This document shows, piece after piece, positions 1 to 6,822 of a stretch of 12,461 nt of DNA (position 1 is the first letter of the stretch; each line of letters opens with the position of its first letter). A program made the translations under genes and the position numbers. Below the pieces are notes generated by a model. The model searched no databases. It worked only from the letters and a program-made list of their open reading frames with translations, and was not told the origin of the DNA. The DNA is from Cryomorphaceae bacterium (GTDB lineage Bacteria; Bacteroidota; Bacteroidia; Flavobacteriales_D; Crocinitomicaceae): NCBI GenBank assembly GCA_027485365.1, contig JAIXRD010000136.1, forward strand, positions 1 to 12,461. Direction: 5' to 3'.

Positions 1-1
1 A

Positions 2-790
2 ACTGATGCGTTTGAAATCAATCTAAATATGGGAGGAACAGGTGCTCCAACAAGTGGACCTACTAGCCCAATTAGTTACAACGGGTATACCTTGGTATGG
101 CATGATGAATTCAATGGTGCTACGCTGTCAAACGATTGGGTATATGATATTGGCACTGGAAATGGAGGATGGGGAAATAATGAACTTCAATATTATACCA
201 ATCAGAATGCTACCGTGTCCGGCGGGGTACTTCAAATCACAGCAAAACAAGAAGCTATGGGTGGACAAAACTACACCTCAAGCCGTATAAAAACACAAGG
301 AGTCCAATCTTGGAAATATGGGCGGATCGACATCCGGGCAGCATTACCAAAAGGACAAGGGATTTGGCCAGCATTGTGGATGTTGGGAGATAATATCACT
401 TCTGTTAGTTGGCCTGCCTGTGGTGAAATCGATATCATGGAAATGATTGGTGGGGCTGGTAACAATGACAAAACGGTTCACGGAACGGCTCATTGGAGTG
501 ATAATGGCTCACATGCCCAATATGGGGATAGTTACACCTTAAATTCGGGGATTTTTGCGGATGAATTTCACGTGTTCTCCATCGTGTGGAATGCGAATAG
601 CATTACCTGGTTGGTAGATAACACGGTGTATAACACCATGAGCACCACCCCAGCACAATTAGCGGAATTTCAAGAGAAATTTTTCTTTATTTTCAATGTA
701 GCCGTTGGTGGAAATTGGCCTGGAAGTCCTGATGCGACTACACAGCTTCCACAAACCATGTATGTGGATTATGTGCGGGTTTTCCAATAG
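2..790 (+). CDS. GH16 family endo-beta-1,3-glucanase (laminarinase-like), 5' partial
   Basis: Glycoside hydrolase family 16 enzyme expected to cut internal beta-1,3 (or mixed 1,3/1,4) glucan bonds with retention, outside the cytoplasm. The frame is open to the left edge: nine codons precede the ATG at 29, so that ATG is probably internal and the gene starts upstream, with a signal peptide and perhaps another domain. Numbering from that ATG, a Thr/Ser/Pro/Gly-rich linker (about 1-16) leads to the catalytic domain (about 20-253). Diagnostic motifs are VWHDEF (23-28), NNELQYYT (50-57), GIWPALWMLG (111-120) and the active site GEIDIME (132-138). Family knowledge makes E133 the nucleophile, D135 the helper and E138 the acid/base. 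The protein stops right after the last strand (YVDYVRVFQ), so it has no C-terminal T9SS sorting domain; it may be a lipoprotein or Sec-exported. The GH3 gene begins 6 bases later, so they are probably co-transcribed. The family is certain; the exact glucan is inferred. Confidence 0.93.
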   Translation, partial: TDAFEINLNMGGTGAPTSGPTSPISYNGYTLVWHDEFNGATLSNDWVYDIGTGNGGWGNNELQYYTNQNATVSGGVLQITAKQEAMGGQNYTSSRIKTQGVQSWKYGRIDIRAALPKGQGIWPALWMLGDNITSVSWPACGEIDIMEMIGGAGNNDKTVHGTAHWSDNGSHAQYGDSYTLNSGIFADEFHVFSIVWNANSITWLVDNTVYNTMSTTPAQLAEFQEKFFFIFNVAVGGNWPGSPDATTQLPQTMYVDYVRVFQ

Positions 791-796
791 TAAGTT

Positions 797-3052
797 ATGA
801 GAAAGTTCTTGTTTTTTACTTGCTTTGGCGCTTTAGTATCCTGTGGAGTTACAAGAAATAGTTACAATGAAAAAGTATTGAACTTAACAACAGAAGAAAA
901 GGTAGGGCAAACATGTCAAATCACCTTGGATGCTGTTGCACAAACAGATGCTCAAGGCAGAACCTTGGTTCCGCTTAAATTAGATACCAATAAACTCACG
1001 GAAGCTCTTGTTAAGTATAAGGTTGGTTCAATCCTTAATGTGAGTTGGCATACGCTAACACGAGCACAATGGCAAGAAATTACCCAAACCATTCAATCTT
1101 ATTATACTTCAGGTAGAATTAAGGTGCCGGTACTTTATGGCATAGATGCAATCCACGGGGTGAATTATACCCAAGGGGCAACCTTGTTTCCTCAGGAAAT
1201 AGGCTTAGCCGCTACATGGAATCCAACGCTGGCAGAAGAATTTGGTCGAATTACGGCCTATGAAACGAGAGCTTCGGGCATTCCTTGGAATTTTTCTCCG
1301 GTCTTAGATTTAGGAAGAAACCCCCTCTGGTCAAGAACCTTTGAAACCTTGGGTGAGGACCCTTATTTGGTTTCGGAGATGGGCGCAGCGATCATTAAAG
1401 GGTATCAAGGAACGAATCCGCGCGCAATTGATTCCTTACATGTACTTTCTTGTATGAAGCATTTTGTGGGATATAGTGCCGCTGCCAGTGGACGAGATCG
1501 AACCCCCGCTTGGATTCCAGATAAATACATGAAGGAGTTGTATTTTCCTTCGTTTAAATCTGCCGTTAAAGCCGGCGCTCAAACGGTGATGATTAACAGT
1601 GGAACGGTCAATGGTATTCCAGGTCATGTCAATAAAGCCTTAATTCAACATACCCTTAAAGACGAATGGAAATTCCCTGGATTCGCCGTTTCAGATTGGG
1701 AAGACTTTAACATGTTGCATACGGTACATCGCGTTGCCCCAGACCTAAAAACAGCTTGCGAAAAAGCGTTTAACGCAGGTGTAGATATGAGTATGGTCCC
1801 ACTCTCTCCAGATTATAAAATCTATTGCGAACTCATGTTACAATCTGTCAAAGACGGTAACATTACGTCCGCTAGATTAGATGATGCAGTGAATCGAATA
1901 TATCGAACAAAAGAAGTGGTAGGCTTATTTGACTTGCATCAACCCGTACTTTCAAGTTATACAGCCTTTGGTTCCCAGCAGCACAAAAATGCGTCAAAAC
2001 AAGCGGCCTTGGAGTCAATTACATTATTGAAGAACAATGGAATCCTGCCTTTGAAAACAAACTCCAAGTTTTTAGTTGCTGGTCCATGTGCAGACAACCT
2101 GGTTTACCTCAACGGTGCCTGGTCACATACCTGGCAAGGCATGGATACTTCCTTTAATACAAAGGGATGCAAAACCATTGTTCAAGCGCTTCAGGAAAAA
2201 TATGGAGATCAATGTCTGTTTTCTAAGGGTCTAGAATTATTCAAAGAAAAGGAAATTGAACAATCACGTTTTGTTTCCCTTGAAGACTACATCAAAAAGC
2301 TTGATGAGGTGGAAACAGTGGTTTTATGTTTAGGCGAGGTTCCTGCGACAGAAAAACCTGGCGACATTCGCAGTTTGCACCTAGATTCCAAACAGCTTGA
2401 ATTGGCAAAAATGGCCTATGCTAAGCATAAAAATGTGATCATCGTATTGGTGGAGGGACGGCCTCGCATCATTCGAGACATTGTTGATCCTGCCGGAGCG
2501 ATTGTTCAATGCTATTTACCCGGCGACTATGGGGCGGAAGCGTTAGTAGAGTTATTGTCCGGTGAAACAAACTTTAGTGGGAAGCTTCCTTATACTTATC
2601 CAAAATATGACGGGGTCATTGAGTTTTATGACCGCTCTCGGAGTGTGGATCGTTCCAATGTTGGGGACTTTGCTGCTTTTAATCCGGAATGGCCGTTTGG
2701 CTTTGGGTTGCATTATGGTGAGGTAAGCTATGAGCATTTAAAAAGCAATGAGGTGTTGGGTGAGAATTCACCATGGGAAATTACCGTTGATGTGATCAAT
2801 CAAAGCAATCGCGAAATAGATGAGGTAGTTCAACTGTATGTTGGAGATGAATTCGCGAGTATGGTACCTGCTGGAGAACAATTAAAACGCTTTCAAAAAG
2901 TAAAAATCCCCGCAGGACAAACCAAGGAAGTGCGTTTTGTGCTGACCAAGGAAGACTTAATGTTTGTGAATGAAGCGGGTGAGTGGGTATTTGAACCTGG
3001 AAAATTCAATTTCAGCATAGGAACAAAGAAGGGATCCGTAGTTTTTAAGTAG
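797..3052 (+). CDS. GH3 family beta-glucosidase, lipoprotein
   Basis: Glycoside hydrolase family 3 exo-acting beta-glucosidase (BglX/ExoP-like), 751 residues, usual length for three-domain members. It should release glucose from the ends of beta-glucan oligosaccharides. The N-terminus is a lipoprotein signal with lipobox LVSC (Cys16); no acidic surface-export signal follows the Cys, so a periplasm-facing location is inferred. Order: (beta/alpha)8 domain about 28-375 with YGIDAIHG (114-121), the LGEDPY signature (185-190), KHF (221-223) and VSDW, whose D300 matches the family nucleophile; alpha/beta sandwich domain about 400-620 with GEVPATE (512-518), where E513 or E518 should be the acid/base; fibronectin-III-like domain about 655-745. 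All key residues are present. It starts 6 bases after the GH16 stop, which points to joint laminarin-type degradation. Specificity for beta-1,3 rather than beta-1,4 linkages comes only from context. Confidence 0.95.
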   Translation: MRKFLFFTCFGALVSCGVTRNSYNEKVLNLTTEEKVGQTCQITLDAVAQTDAQGRTLVPLKLDTNKLTEALVKYKVGSILNVSWHTLTRAQWQEITQTIQSYYTSGRIKVPVLYGIDAIHGVNYTQGATLFPQEIGLAATWNPTLAEEFGRITAYETRASGIPWNFSPVLDLGRNPLWSRTFETLGEDPYLVSEMGAAIIKGYQGTNPRAIDSLHVLSCMKHFVGYSAAASGRDRTPAWIPDKYMKELYFPSFKSAVKAGAQTVMINSGTVNGIPGHVNKALIQHTLKDEWKFPGFAVSDWEDFNMLHTVHRVAPDLKTACEKAFNAGVDMSMVPLSPDYKIYCELMLQSVKDGNITSARLDDAVNRIYRTKEVVGLFDLHQPVLSSYTAFGSQQHKNASKQAALESITLLKNNGILPLKTNSKFLVAGPCADNLVYLNGAWSHTWQGMDTSFNTKGCKTIVQALQEKYGDQCLFSKGLELFKEKEIEQSRFVSLEDYIKKLDEVETVVLCLGEVPATEKPGDIRSLHLDSKQLELAKMAYAKHKNVIIVLVEGRPRIIRDIVDPAGAIVQCYLPGDYGAEALVELLSGETNFSGKLPYTYPKYDGVIEFYDRSRSVDRSNVGDFAAFNPEWPFGFGLHYGEVSYEHLKSNEVLGENSPWEITVDVINQSNREIDEVVQLYVGDEFASMVPAGEQLKRFQKVKIPAGQTKEVRFVLTKEDLMFVNEAGEWVFEPGKFNFSIGTKKGSVVFK

Positions 3053-3073
3053 GATATTAAGTGGTTGATTTTG

Positions 3074-3091
3074 AAATAATTTGAATTATTT
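3074..3091. repeat. Perfect AT-rich palindrome upstream of the T9SS-secreted protein
   Basis: AAATAATT and AATTATTT form a perfect inverted repeat around a TG centre. It lies 22 bases after the GH3 stop and next to the putative -33 region of the following gene. The right arm extended to AATTATTTTA (3084-3093) recurs as a direct repeat at 3137-3146, in the leader of the same gene. It could be an operator or a weak terminator. The two-base loop, the all-AT stem and the lack of a T-run make an efficient terminator unlikely. In AT-rich intergenic DNA such a palindrome can also arise by chance. Confidence 0.4.
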
Positions 3092-3120
3092 TAGGCTTAT
3101 TGTAAAAATTACTATATTTA
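3090..3120 (+). promoter_or_regulatory. Candidate Bacteroidota promoter for the T9SS-secreted protein
   Basis: TATATTTA at 3113-3120 matches the Bacteroidota -7 consensus TAnnTTTG in all fixed positions except the last. A TTTA at 3090-3093, 19 bases upstream, resembles the -33 TTTG box with one mismatch. Transcription would start near 3124-3127, giving a leader of about 25 bases to the ATG at 3152. The 99-base gap before this gene contrasts with the 6-base gap in the GH16/GH3 pair, which fits a separate promoter. The match is imperfect and the call is tentative. Confidence 0.4.
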
Positions 3121-3151
3121 CCCCACGCAACCCTTAAATTATTTTAATGTT

Positions 3152-4612
3152 ATGAAAAAATTATTACTATTTCTTTTACTTCCAATGGCTTTCAACGCGC
3201 AAGTTGTTGGTACATGGAAACTTGCAAACCAAGCAGCTGCTATGGGCGTTGGTCCTTCTCAAGGTAGCATGCAATGGTGGTCAAATAGCGTTGGAGACTT
3301 AACGACTCGAGCGTGTATGTTTGACGACTCTATTACGTTTAATGCGAATGGTACGATGATGCATTATATGAATGGTCAAACATGGTTAGAAGGATGGCAA
3401 GGTATGACACCAGATGCATGTGGAACGCCAGTTGCACCACACAACGGTTCTAATCCTGCTACCTATGCCTATAACGGAACAACCAACACGCTTTCTGTAT
3501 ATGGATTAGGTGCGCACATGGGCTTAGCCAAAGTGATTAACGGGTCAGAAATTGCTTCGCCTGCCAATGCAGCGGATACAATCACTTACTTAACTGGATT
3601 GAGTAATGGTGGAAACACACTTACCTTAGATATCAATGTTGGTGCAAACTGGTGGAGATTCATCTATAACCGTACACAATTAATCCCAGTAGCTAATTAC
3701 AACGTAACTTTCCGTGTAGATATGGCACAATACGGTGGTAATACAGCGAATGGTGTATTTGTTAATGGTTCATTCAACGGATGGTGTGGTACATGTAATC
3801 CAATGACAAATACAACCGGTTCAATTTGGGAAGTTACTTTACCATTGGCGCCAAGTGCTATTGAATACAAGTTTACTGTTGACGGTTGGAACGATCAAGA
3901 GAACTTTACAGGAACAGAAGCATGTATAGATCCAATCAATGATGGATTCTACAACCGTTACCATGTGGTAGCAGGAGACATTACTTTAGCTCCTGTATGT
4001 TTCAACAGCTGCGATATTTGTACAAACGATATTACGTTCCGTGTGAACATGAATGATTATGTGAATGGTGGTGGTTCTACTGCACTAGGTGTTTTCTTAA
4101 ACGGGACATTCAACGGATGGTGTGGATCTTGTACGCCAATGACAGATGCGAATATGGATGGTGTTTGGGAAGTAACTGCTCCAATTGCAGCAGGGAACAT
4201 CGAGTACAAATTTACCGTAGATGGCTGGAATGTTTCTGAGCAATTTGTTGGTGGTGAAACTTGTACAATTACAAACGGCGGATTCACTAACCGTGCAGGA
4301 ACTGTTACTACAGATTCTACATTAGCTGTGGTTTGCTGGCAAAGTTGTGTAGATTGTCCAGCAGGAATTGATGAATTAAACGAGAACGGAATCGTTATCG
4401 CTCCAAACCCTGCGACGACTGCGTTGAATGTTACTGCTAAATCAGAAATTCAAACGGTTACTATCTTGGATCTTAATGGTCGCTTAGTTCAATCTGTAAC
4501 TGTTAATGGAGTTGCGGCTTCACTTAACGTATCAGGAATGAACCACGGACTATACTTAGTATCTGTCACTACAAACAAAGGTGTATACACGAAGCGAGTA
4601 ATCGTTGAGTAA
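3152..4612 (+). CDS. Secreted T9SS-sorted protein with two six-cysteine glycan-binding-like modules
   Basis: 486-residue exported protein with no catalytic domain that I recognise. A Sec signal peptide (about 1-16, ending FNA-Q) is followed by a region at about 17-175 opening with VVGTWKL, lipocalin-like in its first strand, Trp-rich (QWWS, QTWLEGW, NWWRF) with Cys55 and Cys90. Two tandem modules follow at about 183-290 and 292-402, each with TFRV.M, GVF.NG.FNGWCG.C and IEYKFTVDGWN, reminiscent of the beta-sandwich of CBM20/CBM48 starch- or glycogen-binding domains. The C-terminus (about 413-486, IAPNPATT to KRVIVE) is a type A T9SS sorting domain, so the mature protein should cross the outer membrane and be anchored or released. 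It lies downstream of GH16 and GH3 genes and ends at a strong terminator, so I infer a surface or secreted glycan-binding accessory. An enzymatic N-terminal region cannot be excluded. Family recall is from memory, not from a search. Confidence 0.85.
   Translation: MKKLLLFLLLPMAFNAQVVGTWKLANQAAAMGVGPSQGSMQWWSNSVGDLTTRACMFDDSITFNANGTMMHYMNGQTWLEGWQGMTPDACGTPVAPHNGSNPATYAYNGTTNTLSVYGLGAHMGLAKVINGSEIASPANAADTITYLTGLSNGGNTLTLDINVGANWWRFIYNRTQLIPVANYNVTFRVDMAQYGGNTANGVFVNGSFNGWCGTCNPMTNTTGSIWEVTLPLAPSAIEYKFTVDGWNDQENFTGTEACIDPINDGFYNRYHVVAGDITLAPVCFNSCDICTNDITFRVNMNDYVNGGGSTALGVFLNGTFNGWCGSCTPMTDANMDGVWEVTAPIAAGNIEYKFTVDGWNVSEQFVGGETCTITNGGFTNRAGTVTTDSTLAVVCWQSCVDCPAGIDELNENGIVIAPNPATTALNVTAKSEIQTVTILDLNGRLVQSVTVNGVAASLNVSGMNHGLYLVSVTTNKGVYTKRVIVE
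3698..4021 (+). repeat. Six-cysteine beta-sandwich module, copy 1
   Basis: Residues 183-290 of the T9SS-sorted protein. Core motifs are TFRVDM, GVFVNGSFNGWCGTC and IEYKFTVDGWN. Cysteines fall at 212, 215, 258, 283, 287 and 290. The same six recur at matching spacing in copy 2, so this is an intragenic duplication with its cysteine frame kept. Similarity to CBM20/CBM48-type folds is inferred from the FNGW and YKF..DG motifs. Confidence 0.88.
4025..4357 (+). repeat. Six-cysteine beta-sandwich module, copy 2
   Basis: Residues 292-402 of the T9SS-sorted protein. Core motifs are TFRVNM, GVFLNGTFNGWCGSC and IEYKFTVDGWN. Cysteines at 324, 327, 371, 395, 399 and 402 match copy 1 within one residue of spacing. 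The DNA of the two copies has diverged at many third positions, so the duplication is not recent. Confidence 0.88.
4388..4609 (+). other. T9SS type A C-terminal sorting domain (coding segment)
   Basis: Residues 413-486 of the secreted protein. It shows the usual layout: IAPNPATTALNV, then a VTILDLNGRLVQS strand, then GLYLVSVTTNKGVYTKRVIVE-like ending strands, finishing exactly at the stop codon with a basic KR followed by hydrophobic residues. In Bacteroidota such domains direct export through the type IX secretion system and are then cleaved. It is strong evidence for the taxonomic placement of the window. Confidence 0.93.
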
Positions 4613-4636
4613 TTAACCCATAAGTTATAAGAATTT

Positions 4637-4660
4637 AAAAGGGGCTTCGGCCCCTTTTTT
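4637..4660 (+). terminator. Strong intrinsic terminator, probably bidirectional
   Basis: A GGGGC/GCCCC stem closed by a TTCG tetraloop (4641-4654) is followed by six T and preceded by four A that extend the stem. It lies 24 bases after the stop of the T9SS-sorted protein. Because A- and T-runs flank both sides, it should also stop transcripts arriving on the - strand from the polA/dxr cluster. Confidence 0.93.
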
Positions 4661-4672
4661 CATTTCCTTTCA

Positions 4673-4680
4673 TACCTTTG
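4673..4680 (+). promoter_or_regulatory. TAnnTTTG promoter element giving a near-leaderless mRNA
   Basis: TACCTTTG is a full match to the Bacteroidota -7 consensus TAnnTTTG. It ends 4 bases before the ATG at 4685, so transcription would begin at or next to the start codon. The 12-mer TTTCATACCTTT (4668-4679) recurs exactly upstream of the gene at 11561, which supports a promoter role. No good -33 TTTG is visible: the expected place falls in the terminator hairpin, whose loop reads TTCG. Confidence 0.55.
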
Positions 4681-4684
4681 CACC

Positions 4685-5053
4685 ATGGATTTTGATACCG
4701 AATTACGTTTTCAAAAGTTGATTACCTGCCTGAAACCAACCTTTGAAATGGATTTGGATTTAACCGCATTAATTTATCTTATTGGCTTAAATGAAGCCGG
4801 GTTCGGTTTTAGAGTTTATTCAAAACAAGAAAAAATGGACCTCATGCATGTGGCCATTTGCACCTTGCTTGCTCCGGGCGGTTATTATGAATTCTCTCAT
4901 CGGGATGAGCAGAACTGGCCCCATTTCACCTTGGTTCAATCCTTACCAACACTGAATGAAAAGGAGCAAAAGCACGTCTTAAAAGAAGCGATAATCGATT
5001 ATTTTATTGAAAAGGAATACGTAACATCTGAGATGCTAATTACCTCGGTTTAG
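4685..5053 (+). CDS. Small conserved hypothetical protein
   Basis: 122 residues, no signal peptide, no membrane segment, so cytoplasmic. I do not recognise a function. It resembles, from memory, a short conserved Bacteroidota protein characterised by IYLIGLNEAGFGF (30-42), KQEKMDLMHVAICTLL (47-62) and GGYYEF (65-70), followed by an aromatic NWPHF stretch and a charged C-terminal helix (about 90-110). The start at 4685 is favoured because the promoter-like TACCTTTG ends just before it and the upstream sequence is terminator. The 3' end overlaps the end of the opposing lipoprotein gene by 14 bases. No terminator follows it on the + strand, while - strand transcripts from the neighbouring cluster probably run through it as antisense. 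Confidence 0.8.
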   Translation: MDFDTELRFQKLITCLKPTFEMDLDLTALIYLIGLNEAGFGFRVYSKQEKMDLMHVAICTLLAPGGYYEFSHRDEQNWPHFTLVQSLPTLNEKEQKHVLKEAIIDYFIEKEYVTSEMLITSV

Positions 5054-5570
5054 GTCCAATGTATTTTATGATGGGATTGGTTCCTGTAAAGCAGGTTCGA
5101 TTTATCACCACATGGAGTGTGTCTATGTTTCCATTGCTCGCAATATTTTCCTCACTGCAAAGCGCTCCTATGCTAACATAATCCAAGGAACAACGAGATA
5201 ACCACTCTTCGGGCGTTACATACGCATATACGGGTTGTTCGTTTGGGCTATTTGATGTAGGAAGTGGGTATGCGGACTTTAGTTCTTCCAAGGAAAATGT
5301 TTTATCGATGTCCATAATGGTGATTTCCTTCCTAGTATTTAATCGGCCTTTCCATAATCCGAACTCATCCGTACGGATCGTCTTGATTTTATTCCCTTCA
5401 GTGACCCTAAAATAATGATTAGAAAACCCCTCATTCTTTCCATTGATTTCGGTTGAATCTGGTAACTTTCCTCCACAGTAAGGCCAATGGTTAGTTACCT
5501 GTATCGTAATGGTGGATTTGCAAGAAACCATAAGGAATAAAAAACTACATAAATACAGGATGCCTTTCAT
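5040..5570 (-). CDS. Hypothetical lipoprotein with PYCGG motif
   Basis: 176 residues. The hydrophobic leader ends in lipobox MVSC with Cys17, so the protein should be lipid-anchored in the envelope. The mature part has PYCGG (30-34), an IRTDEFGLWKGRL stretch (65-77) and further cysteines at 127, 138 and 160, which with Cys32 could make two disulfides. The layout of PYCGG plus a 'TDE.G.W...L' strand recalls beta-sandwich (carboxypeptidase-regulatory-like) lipoproteins of Bacteroidota, but this is a weak resemblance and I assign no function. It is the last gene of the leftward cluster, 18 bases after dxr, and its 3' end overlaps the opposing small gene by 14 bases. Confidence 0.8.
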   Translation of the reverse strand: MKGILYLCSFLFLMVSCKSTITIQVTNHWPYCGGKLPDSTEINGKNEGFSNHYFRVTEGNKIKTIRTDEFGLWKGRLNTRKEITIMDIDKTFSLEELKSAYPLPTSNSPNEQPVYAYVTPEEWLSRCSLDYVSIGALCSEENIASNGNIDTLHVVINRTCFTGTNPIIKYIGPKPR

Positions 5571-5588
5571 AGAACCTTTGGATATAAT

Positions 5589-6794
5589 TTATTTTCCAAC
5601 CAATAAGCTTGCCATTCGTCGTGCCTCTAAATCTATAGCAATATAATCTTCTAATGAGGGTTTTGAAACATGCGTTACCGTATTCATTACATGTTCATTT
5701 ATACGAGCGATATCTAAAAATGCAATGCGTTCGTCTAGAAATGCTTGAACCGCAATCTCATTTGCTGCATTCAATGCACAAGGCACGGTACCATCACGAT
5801 CCATGGCCTGATAGGCTAAATCTAAATTTTTAAAGGTTATCCGGTCAGGTGTTTCGAAGGTTAGGTTCGGATAGTCCATAAAATTGAATCGAGGGTAATT
5901 CGTTTTCAATCGATAAGGAAACGTAAGGGCGTATTGAATGGGTAATTTCATATCCGGCAAGCCCATTTGGGCTTTCATGCTCCCGTCTTCAAATTGAACC
6001 AACGAATGCACGATGCTTTGCGGATGAACAACTACGTCGATTTGTTCTGCCGTTAAGTTAAATAACCACTTCGCTTCAATAACCTCTAGGCCTTTATTCA
6101 TCATCGTAGCAGAGTCGATGGTGATTTTCGCCCCCATACTCCAATTTGGATGTTTTAATGCTTGTGCTTTGGTTACTTGCGCCAGTTGTTCCGTGGAATA
6201 TCCTCTAAACGGACCACCCGAAGCCGTTAAATAGATTTTCTCAATGGGATTCATGAATTCTCCAGGTAGGCATTGGAAAATAGCTGAATGTTCAGAATCT
6301 ACGGGATAGATATTTACGCCATACGATTTGGCCATGGCCGTAATTAATTGCCCGGCGACCACTAAGGTTTCTTTATTGGCGAGTGCTATATCTTTTTTTG
6401 CTTCAATCGCTGCAATGGTAGGTTTAAGACCTGCGTAGCCCACTAAGGCGGTTAATACCACATCTACATCGGTGGATTGAACCACCTGACACAAGGCATC
6501 AGCGCCACAATATACATGAATGTCTTCGTTCCAAAGCGCTTCTTTTACCTTGTTATACTGGGTTTCATCTCCAATGACCACCATGTTGGGATTAAACTTG
6601 AGTGCCTGTTCAATTAACAAATCTGCATTGTTCCCGGCAGTTATCACTTGTAAATCAAATAATTCCGGATAGGATTCTATCACTTCAAGGGCTTGGGTCC
6701 CGATGGATCCGGTAGACCCTAAAATGGCCACGCCACGTTTTTTATGTTTTTGCTTGTCGTTTTCTTGTTCCATAACTGATGTTACCAAAGACAT
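5589..6794 (-). CDS. dxr: 1-deoxy-D-xylulose 5-phosphate reductoisomerase
   Basis: Cytoplasmic enzyme of the non-mevalonate (MEP) isoprenoid pathway, converting DXP to 2-C-methyl-D-erythritol 4-phosphate with NADPH and a divalent metal. 401 residues, normal length. An N-terminal Rossmann fold begins with GSTGSIG (26-32). The catalytic region has PVDSEHSA (164-171) with metal ligands D166 and E168, ASGGPFR (191-197), HPNWSMG (215-221) and MNKGLEVIEA (232-241) with E237 as third metal ligand. All family residues are intact. The ATG at 6794 gives a seven-residue extension before a second Met (ATG at 6771-6773, Met8); either may be the real start, since homologues vary before the Rossmann strand. 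It sits between two lipoprotein genes in a tight leftward cluster with polA. I see no rseP-like protease gene next to it in this window. Confidence 0.97.
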   Translation of the reverse strand: MSLVTSVMEQENDKQKHKKRGVAILGSTGSIGTQALEVIESYPELFDLQVITAGNNADLLIEQALKFNPNMVVIGDETQYNKVKEALWNEDIHVYCGADALCQVVQSTDVDVVLTALVGYAGLKPTIAAIEAKKDIALANKETLVVAGQLITAMAKSYGVNIYPVDSEHSAIFQCLPGEFMNPIEKIYLTASGGPFRGYSTEQLAQVTKAQALKHPNWSMGAKITIDSATMMNKGLEVIEAKWLFNLTAEQIDVVVHPQSIVHSLVQFEDGSMKAQMGLPDMKLPIQYALTFPYRLKTNYPRFNFMDYPNLTFETPDRITFKNLDLAYQAMDRDGTVPCALNAANEIAVQAFLDERIAFLDIARINEHVMNTVTHVSKPSLEDYIAIDLEARRMASLLVGK

Positions 6795-6822
6795 TAATTG
6801 GCTTCCCTAATGTATTGTGTTT

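Noticed and set aside
29..31. ATG at 29 as the true start of the GH16 gene
   Set aside because: The frame is open upstream to the window edge, the ATG lies in a linker-like stretch and no signal peptide follows it. The gene is better called partial.
3074..3091. AT palindrome as the intrinsic terminator of the GH16-GH3 operon
   Set aside because: The stem is all A/T, the loop would be two bases and no T-run follows, so termination would be poor. Kept as a possible regulatory palindrome.
3698..4357. Tandem repeat as a mobile element or recent recombination product
   Set aside because: The copies are in-frame protein modules that have diverged at many silent positions, and there are no terminal repeats or transposase.
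5054..5120. Small hairpins after the + strand small gene (CCAAT/ATTGG and CCTG/CAGG) as a terminator
   Set aside because: The stems are only 4-5 bases long with no T-run, and they lie inside the coding sequence of the opposing lipoprotein.
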